In this document: positions 17,536 to 26,182 of the stretch, piece by piece
Layout: every line of letters begins with the position of its first letter
Position numbering within the stretch: the stretch's first letter is position 1
Source of the DNA: Pseudomonas graminis
GTDB lineage: Bacteria > Pseudomonadota > Gammaproteobacteria > Pseudomonadales > Pseudomonadaceae
Length of the DNA stretch: 64,000 nt
Assembly (NCBI RefSeq): GCF_900111735.1
Contig: NZ_FOHW01000018.1
Location: 55,792 to 119,791, forward strand
Direction of reading: 5' to 3'
Position numbers and translations under genes: made by a program
Notes under the pieces: model-generated
Told to the model about the DNA's origin: nothing
The model's input: only the letters and a program-made list of their open reading frames with translations
Database searches by the model: none

Positions 17536-18345
17536 ATGCCGAACAACGGACACCGCCCATCGCGCAACGCCGAAACTCGGCGCTTGATTCCAACGCTGAC
17601 CGACTTGCCTCGCCCGCTATACGCCAGAGCGGAAAGCCTGAGCGCGGGCTCGTGGACCCCGACGCATCGCCACGACTGGGTGCAGTTTTCCTACGCCATC
17701 AGTGGTGTGCTTGGGGTCCATACCCCGCACGGCAGTTTCTTTGCGCCGCCGCAGTGGGGCGTCTGGATTCCTGCCGGGCTCGATCATGAAGTCGTCACGT
17801 CAACTCGTGCCGAGATGCGCAGCCTCTACGTGCGCAAGGAAGACTGCACCTGGTCGCCGGACCGCTGCCGGGTGCTTGAAGTCACGCCACTCGCCAGGGA
17901 GTTGATAAAGACGTTCTGCCAGCTGCCGGCAGATTACCCGGAGGTCGATAGCGCCGAGTCTCGTCTCGTTCAGGTACTGCTCGATCAATTGGCGAATTTG
18001 CCCGAGGTGGGTTTCTCGCTCCCACTGCCTCGTCATCCACGCTTGCTGGGACTGTGTGGTGAACTGATCGAAGCGCCGGATCAAGCGGTTACCCTTTATG
18101 ACTGGGCGGCGCGTTTGAATATGTCGGAAAAAACCCTGACGCGATTGTTTCAGCGCGAAACCGGCTTGAGCTTCCGGAGCTGGCGGCAGAGGGCGCGCCT
18201 GCTCTCGTCACTCAATGCGCTGGAGGAAGGGGTGAGCGTGACGAGCACCGCGCTTAACTGCGGTTACGATTCGACGTCGGCTTTTATCGCTGCTTTCAAA
18301 GGGCTTTTCGGGAGGACCCCTGGCGAGCTGTTTCGCGGACCATGA
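17536..18345 (+). CDS. AraC family transcriptional regulator with cupin-type sensor domain
   Basis: This 269-residue protein has an N-terminal cupin-like domain (about residues 25-110; THRHDWVQFSYAISG, then PPQWGVWIPAGLDHEV) and a C-terminal pair of helix-turn-helix motifs (about residues 165-262). The latter include LNMSEKTLTRLFQRETG and FIAAFKGLFGRTPGELF, the AraC/XylS signature. The His-rich cupin start is typical of the NimR-like subgroup, which controls neighbouring exporters or catabolic genes in response to a small ligand. No obvious target gene adjoins it: the kinase downstream is separated by 231 bases with its own leader. The ligand is unknown. Confidence 0.9.
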   Translation: MPNNGHRPSRNAETRRLIPTLTDLPRPLYARAESLSAGSWTPTHRHDWVQFSYAISGVLGVHTPHGSFFAPPQWGVWIPAGLDHEVVTSTRAEMRSLYVRKEDCTWSPDRCRVLEVTPLARELIKTFCQLPADYPEVDSAESRLVQVLLDQLANLPEVGFSLPLPRHPRLLGLCGELIEAPDQAVTLYDWAARLNMSEKTLTRLFQRETGLSFRSWRQRARLLSSLNALEEGVSVTSTALNCGYDSTSAFIAAFKGLFGRTPGELFRGP

Positions 18346-18576
18346 GCGAAGATTGTCTAGTCGGGTTATTGCCGCTCTTCGATAAACACTGCCATACAGA
18401 CGACAGCGGGTCGGAATTATGCGTCGGCACGAATGCTGCTTGGCCATGTGGCGGGGATGTCGTGAGACAACTGGCATACGGTCAATCGAGCTGACCCCCC
18501 TACTCGCTGGCAGAAGATTGCCGTATAACGAGCAACAATCGCGTGTTTGGCAACGAAGGACCCCCAATAAAAGCTG

Positions 18577-19470
18577 ATGAAGACTCCTAAACGCATTGAA
18601 CCCCTGATCGAAGACGGTCTGGTGGACGAGGTGCTGCGCCCGCTTATGAGCGGTAAAGAGGCAGCTGTTTATGTGGTGCGCTGCGGCAAAGAGCTACGCT
18701 GCGCGAAGGTTTACAAGGAGGCAAACAAACGAAGTTTCCGCCAGGCTGCGGAGTATCAGGAGGGCCGCAAGGTCCGCAATAGCCGTGATGCCCGCGCCAT
18801 GGCGAAGGGCTCTAAGTTTGGACGCAAAGAAACCGAGGACGCCTGGCAGAACGCCGAGGTCGCGGCGTTGTTCCGACTCGCGAGCGCGGGTGTCAGGGTT
18901 CCCAAACCGTTCGACTTCCTCGAAGGCGTGCTGCTGATGGAGATGATTTGTGACGAATACGGAGACGCGGCGCCGCGCCTGAACGACGTCACGCTGGAGC
19001 CGGATCAGGCACGGGAATATCACGCGTTCCTGATCCAGCAAATCGTCCTGATGTTGTGTACCGGTCTGGTGCACGGTGACCTGTCGGAGTTCAACGTGCT
19101 GTTGACGCCGACCGGGCCTGTCATCATCGACCTGCCGCAAGCGGTGGACGCGGCGGGCAACAATCACGCATTCAGCATGCTGGAGCGCGACGTCGGCAAC
19201 ATGGCTTCGTACTTCGGTCGTTTCGCACCTGAACTGAAGCAGACGCGCTACGCCCGCGAGATGTGGTCGTATTTTGAGGCAGGCACGTTGTCGCCGGCGA
19301 CCGTCCTGACCGGGGTATTCGCTGATCCGGATGAGATTGCCGACGTCGGCAGTGTCTTGCGTGAGATCGAAGCGGCGCGGCTGGATGAAGACCGTCGCCA
19401 GGCGGGGCGTGCGGCGGACGATGCGCCGCCGGGGAAAACCGAAGAACCGCCGCCGCCCTGGATGCAATAA
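18577..19470 (+). CDS. RIO1-type serine protein kinase
   Basis: This 297-residue protein has the atypical kinase fold of the RIO family. A nucleotide-binding segment GKEAAVYVVRCGKELRCAKV (about residues 26-45) is followed by the catalytic loop VHGDLSEFNVLL with Asp168 and the metal-binding IDLPQAVD with Asp185. RIO kinases of eukaryotes and archaea act in small ribosomal subunit maturation; the role of bacterial members is not established. The last about 30 residues are Pro/charge-rich and probably disordered. It forms a single-gene unit ending at a strong terminator shared with the convergent next gene. Confidence 0.9.
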   Translation: MKTPKRIEPLIEDGLVDEVLRPLMSGKEAAVYVVRCGKELRCAKVYKEANKRSFRQAAEYQEGRKVRNSRDARAMAKGSKFGRKETEDAWQNAEVAALFRLASAGVRVPKPFDFLEGVLLMEMICDEYGDAAPRLNDVTLEPDQAREYHAFLIQQIVLMLCTGLVHGDLSEFNVLLTPTGPVIIDLPQAVDAAGNNHAFSMLERDVGNMASYFGRFAPELKQTRYAREMWSYFEAGTLSPATVLTGVFADPDEIADVGSVLREIEAARLDEDRRQAGRAADDAPPGKTEEPPPPWMQ

Positions 19471-19480
19471 TCGACAAAGA

Positions 19481-19506
19481 AAAACCCGGCTCAGGCCGGG
19501 TTTTTT
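19481..19506. terminator. Bidirectional terminator
   Basis: The stem aacccggc/gccgggtt with a four-base loop is flanked by an A run on the left and TTTTTT on the right. It can end both the RIO kinase gene and the convergent gene at 19516. Confidence 0.85.
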
Positions 19507-19515
19507 CGTTGGCGG

Positions 19516-19896
19516 CTAGTAATTCAAATCCGCTTTCTTCAAATACATCCCGTTGGGCCCGGACGCGATGCGGTATTTCAAAACATCACCCGCATTGATG
19601 TGCAGGCGCGTGTTGTTCTGCGCTTCAATGCCCGGCGAGCAGCCCGGCGTCTGGCCCGGCAGCACACGCAAGCGCACCGACAGGTCGCCGGCTGGCAAGT
19701 TGAATGAGCGTGACTCTTCCTGATACAGGCGCCCGACCAGTTGGTCCTGCATGAAAATCCCTATTTCGCAGGAGGTGGAGACCTCCAGGCGCTCGCGGGA
19801 AATGATCAGCACGCCATAGTCCTGATCGGCATGAGCCCAGGATGCGCACGCCAACAGGCCGGCGAAACCTGCAATACGAATGGCTGACCAGCGCAT
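19516..19896 (-). CDS. Small exported protein, unknown function
   Basis: This 126-residue protein starts MRWSAIRIAGFAGLLACASWAHA, a Sec signal peptide with likely cleavage after AHA. AGGAGAAT precedes the ATG at 19896, so the longer open frame upstream is not used. The mature domain (about 103 residues) contains two cysteines (in STSCEIG and TPGCSPG) that could form a disulfide, and a segment SFNLPAGDLSVRLRVLPG that resembles small beta-sandwich periplasmic proteins. It ends YLKKADLNY. It is divergent from copZ and ends at the terminator shared with the RIO kinase. I do not recognise a named family. Confidence 0.75.
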   Translation of the reverse strand: MRWSAIRIAGFAGLLACASWAHADQDYGVLIISRERLEVSTSCEIGIFMQDQLVGRLYQEESRSFNLPAGDLSVRLRVLPGQTPGCSPGIEAQNNTRLHINAGDVLKYRIASGPNGMYLKKADLNY

Positions 19897-19980
19897 GGCT
19901 GATTCTCCTGATATGACGGTTGTAGGCGCACTCTGGCGCAGAGCGCAGATGAATACCAGCCCGGCAGATCCCTCGGAAAC

Positions 19981-20011
19981 TTGACCTTGCCCCGACGGGA
20001 AGGTCTTAGAT
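19981..20011 (+). promoter_or_regulatory. CueR-type promoter of copZ
   Basis: The -35 TTGACC (19981-19986) and -10 TTAGAT (20006-20011) are separated by 19 bases. The spacer holds the inverted repeat GACCTT-N11-AAGGTC (19983-20005). A 19-base spacer spanned by such a palindrome is the hallmark of MerR-family promoters, and GACCTT/AAGGTC fits the copper sensor CueR. cueR itself is not in the window. Confidence 0.75.
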
Positions 20012-20051
20012 GGCGTTATCACACGTTTTCGATGAGAACAGGAGGCAGCAC

Positions 20052-20249
20052 ATGCAGGTATTCAAGGTTCAAGGCATGACCTGCGCACATTGCGTGCGCG
20101 CCGTCACCACCGCCATTCAGGGTGAAGACCCGGCGGCAGATGTGCAGGTTGATCTCGACAAGGGTGAAGTGAAGGTCCAGAGCCTGCTTGACGCCAAGCA
20201 GGTGGTGGGATTAATCGAAGAAGAAGGCTATACCGCAACAGCAGCCTGA
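20052..20249 (+). CDS. copZ: Copper chaperone CopZ
   Basis: This 65-residue heavy-metal-associated domain protein has the Cu(I)-binding motif GMTCAHC with Cys11 and Cys14. The start at 20052 is fixed by AGGAGG ten bases upstream; the in-frame ATG at 20010 lies inside the -10 region of the promoter and is not credible. CopZ-type proteins carry Cu(I) in the cytoplasm to P-type export ATPases and to copper sensors. The gene is alone, with a CueR-type promoter in front and a REP doublet directly behind. Copper induction is therefore predicted. Confidence 0.92.
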   Translation: MQVFKVQGMTCAHCVRAVTTAIQGEDPAADVQVDLDKGEVKVQSLLDAKQVVGLIEEEGYTATAA

Positions 20250-20258
20250 CGCAGTTCT

Positions 20259-20347
20259 TGTAGGAGCGCGCTTGCCCGCGAATTGCGGTTTGTCATTCCC
20301 TGGTCATGTGTCTGGAAAAACGCATTCGCGGGCAAGCGCGCTCCTAC
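20259..20347. repeat. REP doublet (inverted pair)
   Basis: The left unit tgtaggagcgcgcttgcccg and its inverted copy ending gcgggcaagcgcgctcctac form a nearly perfect pair around a 40-base spacer. It lies between the convergent ends of copZ and the DUF4105 gene, where it may also slow transcription. Confidence 0.85.
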
Positions 20348-20360
20348 CGTCCTGCACAGC

Positions 20361-22220
20361 TCAATAGTGATACCACTTCAGCTCCAGCATCACTTCATTC
20401 ACCGGCGAGGTCAGTTGGCTGAAGTCCCGCTGCGCACTGAGCCGCAGCCCGAGGTTGCGCGACAGTTCCCATTGCTGATTGAGGCTGATGTTGCGCCGCA
20501 CTTCACCGTTGGTGAAGTAATCGCCCTTGGTTTCCAGACTGAAATTACCCAGTGGATTGCGCCACAGCACACCGGTGTTGAACCCCGCGGCTGGCGAAAC
20601 CAGGGCAGAGAAATCGTTGTTGTGCTCAATCCGCACCGTTCCCATGGCGAAGCCCAGCACGTCGTCCCCAAGCTTCCACGTGCCGCCGGCGCCGCCGTTG
20701 ACCTGGCTGACCAGGTTCTCGTCGCCGTGCTTGCCCAGTACGCGCTCAAGGCCGCCCGCCACTTGCCATGACCACGGCTGCAGCAGCTCGTTGCGCGGTG
20801 TGAGCGAGCGTATTGTCGCCAGATCGAGCCGCTGCACTTGCCAACGATTGTCTTCGTATTGGCGCAGCTTGAGCTGGAGGATTTCGATCTGCGCGCCCAG
20901 CGGGAAGCCGTACGCGTTGTCGTTCAAATCGTGGTACGCCATGCGCAGGCCGTATTCGGCAAACGCCTTGTCATCCCGCGTCCCCGCACCCAGTTGCCAA
21001 GTGCGCGACTCATGCCCGTCTTCCGGCAGTCCCGGCCGCTCAATCTCCAGCGCAGGTGGCGGATTGGTGCTGATCGCGCGCAGCAGTTCATAGCTGCGTT
21101 GAGCGCTTGTAGGGTCACGCTCCTGGCCATTGGCGCGATACCGCTCCAGCCTGTAGGCCGCGTCCTGAATCAACGCGCGACGCTCCTTAGGCAGGGCGAT
21201 GTAATCGGCACTCTGCATTTGCTTCTGGTCCGCACTGACTTTCAACACCCATTGCTGCTCGTCGTGATTCAACGGCTCGGCGCGGCTCAGCAGCTCGCGC
21301 TCCCGGGAAGGGCGATAGTCGATCTTCTCGACAAGTCCTGCTTCTTTCACAGCACGAACGGTGTCCGTGGGAATGGCTGTCAGACGAAACTGCGGCGTCA
21401 GGTCCAAGCTCGGGCGAGCCACCTGGAGCAGCTCCAGCAAACGGTAGGAGCAGTTTTCGTCGAAGAAGAAATAGCCGAAGCGAATCTGTTTGAGTTCCCA
21501 CACGTGCTCGACCATGCGCCGGGTTTCTTCCGGCGTCAGATTGAGGCGGTATTCCCACAGATCACGATTCTCGAGACTACGGTACTCGGACAGTTTTTCC
21601 TGATACGGCACCAGCGCGAACAGACCGGGGTAGCCGCCCGCCAGGCCTTTCCAGGCATACAAGATGCTGTTGTCGGAACCCTCGATGTAGGCGCCGAAAT
21701 TGATCGCGTAGCTGAGCAAGGCGGTCTTGTTGGTCTGCACGTCCGCTTGATCGATGCGCAGCAGCGTGTGACCGAACATGGAGGACGGGCTGTTGAGGTA
21801 CGCCGCCGGGAAAATCAGCACCGTGCTGTCCGGGGCCACATCGGAAAACCACTTTTTGAATTCTTTGCAGTCGACTGCAGGCAAATCGGTCAGCTTCAAT
21901 TCGTCACGCAAAAAACGCGTGCGGGACGGATAGACGCATTGCGGATGGGCGTTTTCCTGACCTTGGGCGAGAGGACGGTAGATCGCCTCAAGGGTCGCGG
22001 CCAGCTCGGCTTTGGGATCATGGGCGCCGTTCTGGGCAAGGAAGAACTTCGGGTCATCGACATAGCTGCGCCAGCCACCCAGCTTGCCGGCTTCGTAGTG
22101 ACCGATGGAGATCCAGAACCTGGAATTGGCCAGTTGCTGCAAACGATCATTGTCGACGTGAGGCGCGGCGTACAGCGGGGCGCAGACACAGAGCACCAGC
22201 CAGGCAAGGCGTTTGATCAT
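20361..22220 (-). CDS. DUF4105 (Lnb N-terminal domain) envelope protein
   Basis: This 619-residue protein begins with a Sec signal peptide (MIKRLAWLVLCVCAPLYAA). The DUF4105/Lnb N-terminal periplasmic domain covers about residues 100-300, with the characteristic segments SSMFGHTLLRID and FFFDENCSYRLLELL. The His in FGHT and Cys in ENCSY recall papain-like thiol hydrolases of the NlpC/CHAP type. The last about 250 residues alternate in a way that suggests outer-membrane-like beta strands, ending EVMLELKWYHY with an aromatic C-terminus. It is 72 bases downstream of a DUF3015 gene on the same strand. Envelope location is well supported; enzymatic activity is inference. Confidence 0.82.
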   Translation of the reverse strand: MIKRLAWLVLCVCAPLYAAPHVDNDRLQQLANSRFWISIGHYEAGKLGGWRSYVDDPKFFLAQNGAHDPKAELAATLEAIYRPLAQGQENAHPQCVYPSRTRFLRDELKLTDLPAVDCKEFKKWFSDVAPDSTVLIFPAAYLNSPSSMFGHTLLRIDQADVQTNKTALLSYAINFGAYIEGSDNSILYAWKGLAGGYPGLFALVPYQEKLSEYRSLENRDLWEYRLNLTPEETRRMVEHVWELKQIRFGYFFFDENCSYRLLELLQVARPSLDLTPQFRLTAIPTDTVRAVKEAGLVEKIDYRPSRERELLSRAEPLNHDEQQWVLKVSADQKQMQSADYIALPKERRALIQDAAYRLERYRANGQERDPTSAQRSYELLRAISTNPPPALEIERPGLPEDGHESRTWQLGAGTRDDKAFAEYGLRMAYHDLNDNAYGFPLGAQIEILQLKLRQYEDNRWQVQRLDLATIRSLTPRNELLQPWSWQVAGGLERVLGKHGDENLVSQVNGGAGGTWKLGDDVLGFAMGTVRIEHNNDFSALVSPAAGFNTGVLWRNPLGNFSLETKGDYFTNGEVRRNISLNQQWELSRNLGLRLSAQRDFSQLTSPVNEVMLELKWYHY

Positions 22221-22292
22221 AGAGTGGCAACTAGTCAGAAGTGGGCAGGGCGGAGAACCTGCCTTCCGGGGAGGAAGGCAGGCGGCACGACT

Positions 22293-22781
22293 TTAGGCTT
22301 GGGTCGCGTATTTAGCCAGAGTCGGATCGTTCTTCAGGATGTCGATGGTGTTGGTGTGAACGTCTTCAGCAGTGGCGTCGGCCTTGGTGAAGATCTGCTG
22401 ATAGTGCTCGTGGGTGACTGCGGCGAAATGCGCACGGTCTTCCGGTGCAACGCCCAACACGACCGCGTACGTGGTCAGTGCTTCGCCTTGGCCCATGGCC
22501 ATGTCCTTGGAAAGCTCATCCATCATGCCGTTCATGGCAATCCAGGATTTGCCGCCGTAAGTCAGCGCGCTGTTGGTGGAGCAACCGTTAGTGCCCGAGG
22601 TCATGCCGAAGGTGGCGTTACCCGAAGTACCGTTGGTGGTGGAAGCGAGGAAGTGAGCGGGAGTACCGCGTTGACCTTCAAACAGCATGTTGCCCCAACC
22701 GCAGTCCGGACCGCCAGGAGCTTGAGCCATGGCGTTGATGGACACAGCGGCGAAGAGAGTACCAAGAAGAATCCGTTTCAT
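22293..22781 (-). CDS. DUF3015 family exported protein
   Basis: This 162-residue protein starts MKRILLGTLFAAVSINAMAQ, a Sec signal peptide; the frame extends nine codons further but the signal sets the start at 22781. The mature protein starts with PDCGWGNMLFEGQRG and has conserved Cys pairs (in DCGWG and NGCST), matching DUF3015. Later residues form helices around MNGMMDELSKDMAMGQGEAL. The family is periplasmic and uncharacterised. In this and related genomes it lies next to the DUF4105 gene, and the two may share a transcript. Confidence 0.82.
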   Translation of the reverse strand: MKRILLGTLFAAVSINAMAQAPGGPDCGWGNMLFEGQRGTPAHFLASTTNGTSGNATFGMTSGTNGCSTNSALTYGGKSWIAMNGMMDELSKDMAMGQGEALTTYAVVLGVAPEDRAHFAAVTHEHYQQIFTKADATAEDVHTNTIDILKNDPTLAKYATQA

Positions 22782-23061
22782 AGCTTTAGTCTCTGTTGTT
22801 TCAACCAAGGGTCGGATTCCTGGCCGGAAGTGCGCCAGGGCGAACCGGCTATTTAAATTGTTGCCGGTCGCGCAACTTGGAGTTTAGGCACGATATGAAC
22901 GTTCCGTCAGTAATTACAGATTGTTGCGTGTAATCCGCTTCCGCCGGGTGTGTAGGTCGCTTCCTCATACGGAAAAGCGATCAGGCGGTTCATGCCTTGC
23001 CAGTGCGGTGCGGCGAGCGCCAGAATGCGCCCATCTGCCCCGCCTGATGTAAGGATGTCCG

Positions 23062-25494
23062 ATGCCCGATTCTGTTGCTGCCAGCTTGCGACTTGCGCCC
23101 GAAGCGCTGACCCGTCCCTTTTCCGCTGAACAGTTCAGCTTCACGACAACCAACGATCTGGAACCCTTTCGCGGCGTGCTCGGTCAGGAACGAGCGGTCG
23201 AAGCCCTGCAATTCGGCGTCGCCATGCCGCGCCCCGGCTACAACGTGTTCGTCATGGGCGAGCCCGGCACCGGCCGTTTTTCCTTCGTCAAACGCTACCT
23301 TAAGGCCGAAGCCAAGCGCATGCAGACGCCGTCGGACTGGGTCTACGTCAACAATTTCGACGACGCCCGTGAGCCGCGCGCACTGGAACTGCCACCCGGC
23401 AGCGCCAGCGCTTTCATTGCCGACATCAACGGACTGATCGACAACCTGCTGTCGACGTTTCCTGCGGTGTTCGAGCATCCGTCCTACCAGCAAAAAAAGA
23501 GTTCGATCGATCGCGCTTTCAATCAGCGCTACGACCGCGCCCTCGATGTTATCGAGCGTCTTGCGCTGGAAAAGGACATCGCGCTGTACCGCGATAACAC
23601 CAACATCGCGTTCACCCCGATGCTCGAAGGCAAGGCACTGGACGAGGCCGAGTTTTCGCAGTTGCCGGAAGCCGAGCGCGAGCGTTTTCATACCGATATT
23701 TCGACGCTGGAAGAGCGGTTGAATGAAGAACTCGCCAGCCTGCCGCAGTGGAAGCGCGAGTCCAACAACCAGATGCGTGAGCTCAATGAAGAGACCATCA
23801 TCCTCGCGCTTCAGCCGCTGCTGGCACCGTTGTCCGAGCAGTACGCCGAAAACGCCGCGGTGTGCGCTTACTTTCAGGCGGTGCAGGTCAACCTGCTCAA
23901 AACCGTGGTCGAGCAACTGGTCGACGACAGTAAAACCGATGCCCAGGCGCGCAAGCTGCTCGAAGAGCAATACTGCCCAAGCCTGATGGTCGGCCACTCT
24001 GTCAGCGGTGGCGCGCCGGTGGTGTTCGAGCCGCACCCGACCTACGACAACCTCTTTGGCCGCATCGAATACAGCACCGATCAGGGCGCGCTTTACACCA
24101 CGTTCCGGCAAATGCGGCCTGGGGCATTTCACCGGGCCAACGGCGGTTTCCTGGTGCTTGAAGCCGAGAAAATGCTCAGCGAGCCGTTCGTGTGGGACGC
24201 CCTCAAGCGCTCCCTGCAATCGCGCAAGCTGAAGATGGAAGCACCACTGGGTGAACTGGGCCGTCTTGCCACCGTGACCCTGACCCCGCAGACCATCCCG
24301 CTGCAGGTCAAAGTCATCATCATTGGCGCGCGGTCGCTGTACTACACGCTGCAGGACCTCGATCCGGACTTCCAGGAGATGTTCCGGGTGCTGGTGGATT
24401 TCGACGAAGACATTCCTATGGTCGACGAGAGCCTGGAGCAATTCGCCCAGTTGCTCAAAACCCGCACCTCGGAGGAGGGCATGGCGCCCCTGACGGCGGA
24501 TGCGGTGGCGCGCCTTGCCACCTACAGCGCGCGTCTCGCCGAGCACCAGGGGCGCTTGTCGGCGCGTATTGGCGATCTGTTTCAACTGGTCAGCGAAGCG
24601 GACTTCATCCGCAGCGTGGCCGGGGACGAACGCACCGACGCCGGGCACATCGAGCGCGCTTTGAAAGCCAAGGCCACCCGCACCGGTCGCGTTTCCGCCC
24701 GCATTCTCGACGACATGCTCGCTGGCATCATCCTGATCGACACCCATGGCGCGGCAGTCGGCAAGTGCAACGGCCTGACGGTACTGGAAGTGGGGGATTC
24801 CGCGTTCGGTGTGCCGGCGCGCATTTCGGCGACGGTCTACCCGGGCGGCAGCGGTATTGTCGACATCGAGCGTGAGGTCAATCTTGGCCAGCCGATCCAC
24901 TCCAAAGGCGTGATGATCCTCACCGGTTATCTGGGCAGCCGTTATGCCCAGGAATTCCCGCTGGCCATTTCCGCGAGCATCGCGCTGGAACAGTCCTACG
25001 GCTACGTCGATGGCGACAGCGCTTCCCTCGGCGAGGTCTGCACGCTGATTTCCGCACTCTCGAAAACCCCGCTCAAGCAGTGCTTCGCTATCACCGGTTC
25101 GATCAACCAGTTCGGCGAGGTTCAGGCGGTCGGCGGCGTCAACGAGAAGATCGAAGGCTTCTTCCGACTCTGCGAAGCCCGAGGTCTGACCGGTGACCAA
25201 GGCGCGATCATTCCCCATGCCAACGTCGCCACGCTGATGCTCGACGAGCGCGTGCTACAAGCCGTGCGCGCCGGGCAGTTCCATGTGTACGCCGTGCGTC
25301 AGGTGGACGAGGCGCTCAGCCTGTTGGTGGGCATGCCGGTCGGTGAAGCGGATGAAGACGGTCAATTCCCCGATGATTCAGTCAACGGCAGGGTGGTGGA
25401 CCGCCTGCGCGACATCGCTGAAATGCTCAGCGACGACGACCTCAAAGAGCTCGAAAAGGAGGCGCCACAATTACAGCCCGAGCTGAAAAGCTAG
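23062..25494 (+). CDS. asrA: Lon-like AAA+ protease, AsrA type
   Basis: This 810-residue protein has an N-terminal domain, an AAA-like core and a C-terminal Lon protease domain. The proteolytic dyad is intact: Ser653 in DGDSASL and Lys696 in VNEKIEGFF, 43 residues apart as in Lon. The nucleotide-binding motif at residues 66-74 reads GEPGTGRFS, with Arg where Lys is usual, and the Walker B-like segment reads FLVLEAE (near residue 367). It lacks the long N-terminal substrate-binding region of classical Lon. In P. aeruginosa the AsrA protein of this family influences the heat-shock response and aminoglycoside tolerance. AAGGA precedes the ATG. Confidence 0.88.
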   Translation: MPDSVAASLRLAPEALTRPFSAEQFSFTTTNDLEPFRGVLGQERAVEALQFGVAMPRPGYNVFVMGEPGTGRFSFVKRYLKAEAKRMQTPSDWVYVNNFDDAREPRALELPPGSASAFIADINGLIDNLLSTFPAVFEHPSYQQKKSSIDRAFNQRYDRALDVIERLALEKDIALYRDNTNIAFTPMLEGKALDEAEFSQLPEAERERFHTDISTLEERLNEELASLPQWKRESNNQMRELNEETIILALQPLLAPLSEQYAENAAVCAYFQAVQVNLLKTVVEQLVDDSKTDAQARKLLEEQYCPSLMVGHSVSGGAPVVFEPHPTYDNLFGRIEYSTDQGALYTTFRQMRPGAFHRANGGFLVLEAEKMLSEPFVWDALKRSLQSRKLKMEAPLGELGRLATVTLTPQTIPLQVKVIIIGARSLYYTLQDLDPDFQEMFRVLVDFDEDIPMVDESLEQFAQLLKTRTSEEGMAPLTADAVARLATYSARLAEHQGRLSARIGDLFQLVSEADFIRSVAGDERTDAGHIERALKAKATRTGRVSARILDDMLAGIILIDTHGAAVGKCNGLTVLEVGDSAFGVPARISATVYPGGSGIVDIEREVNLGQPIHSKGVMILTGYLGSRYAQEFPLAISASIALEQSYGYVDGDSASLGEVCTLISALSKTPLKQCFAITGSINQFGEVQAVGGVNEKIEGFFRLCEARGLTGDQGAIIPHANVATLMLDERVLQAVRAGQFHVYAVRQVDEALSLLVGMPVGEADEDGQFPDDSVNGRVVDRLRDIAEMLSDDDLKELEKEAPQLQPELKS

Positions 25495-25511
25495 GCCTTT
25501 GACGTCAATGA

Positions 25512-25554
25512 AACGGGGCGCTTGATGGCAAAATGACCATTCGGCGCCCTTTTC
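25512..25554 (+). terminator. Possible terminator of asrA
   Basis: ggggcgc and gcgccc pair around a long loop that itself contains a tggc/acca pairing, followed by cttttcgttttc. The loop is long, so the assignment is moderate. Confidence 0.5.
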
Positions 25555-25679
25555 GTTTTCGCGCTTTTCCAACGGGGTATTTGTTCGATATTGTCGGGTT
25601 GCAGCAGTTGTCAAAGGGACTGACGCGTTTCCCTCGTTATGCGAAGGAGATGAATACTGCAATCAATAAGGAGCTCGCC

Positions 25680-26012
25680 ATGCCGCGCAGCCTCTGCCTT
25701 ACTCGCCAATGCCTGGGTCTGGTGACCCGAATCGAATGTGTCGTTCGCCCGCTGTCAGGCGATAAAGGAATGTGGACCTTGTTGTTCGCCGCCGGGATGT
25801 CTGGCGAGCAGCCCTCCGCACTGAAGGCTCAGGGGCCTTTTCATGGACCGGTTGCTGCCGAATCGGTGCTTGATGCCATTGCTGAAAGCCTGGTGTTGCA
25901 TGGCTATCAAGCGGCAGAGGAAATCCCGATCTGGGGGCTTCACCTGCAGGGGGAGCTGCGAAGAATCAACAGCGACGCCGCCCAGAGTCAGCGCACTTCT
26001 CCGGCCAGCTGA
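25680..26012 (+). CDS. Conserved hypothetical protein
   Basis: This 110-residue protein begins MPRSLCLTRQCLGLVT. The start at 25680 has AAGGAG seven bases upstream; an earlier in-frame ATG at 25650 has its ribosome site too close. The middle part reads MWTLLFAAGMSGEQPSALKAQGPFHG and then helical LDAIAESLVLHGY, with a compact alpha/beta look and no signal peptide or membrane segment. I recall similar short proteins in other Pseudomonas but no name or function. It sits 185 bases behind asrA after a possible terminator, so it probably has its own promoter. Confidence 0.65.
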   Translation: MPRSLCLTRQCLGLVTRIECVVRPLSGDKGMWTLLFAAGMSGEQPSALKAQGPFHGPVAAESVLDAIAESLVLHGYQAAEEIPIWGLHLQGELRRINSDAAQSQRTSPAS

Positions 26013-26182
26013 CCCTGCGTTTCGACGAGTCTCGCGTTTGTTGTCTGCAGTCTGCACATGCGGATTCGTCGAGCGTTCCCTAAGCCTGATCTCGCGTTAT
26101 TGTTTCAACTCTTTTCGCGGTGGGTTGTGCTAATCGGCCTTCCCCCTATACTCGCGGGCTTTTAAATTATCTGTGAGCTTCA

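Noticed and set aside
20838..22856. 672-codon open frame on the plus strand
   Set aside because: It runs antisense to the DUF4105 and DUF3015 genes, both of which have signal peptides and conserved motifs.
22990..25218. 742-codon open frame on the minus strand
   Set aside because: It is antisense to the Lon-like protease gene, whose active-site residues prove the plus-strand frame.
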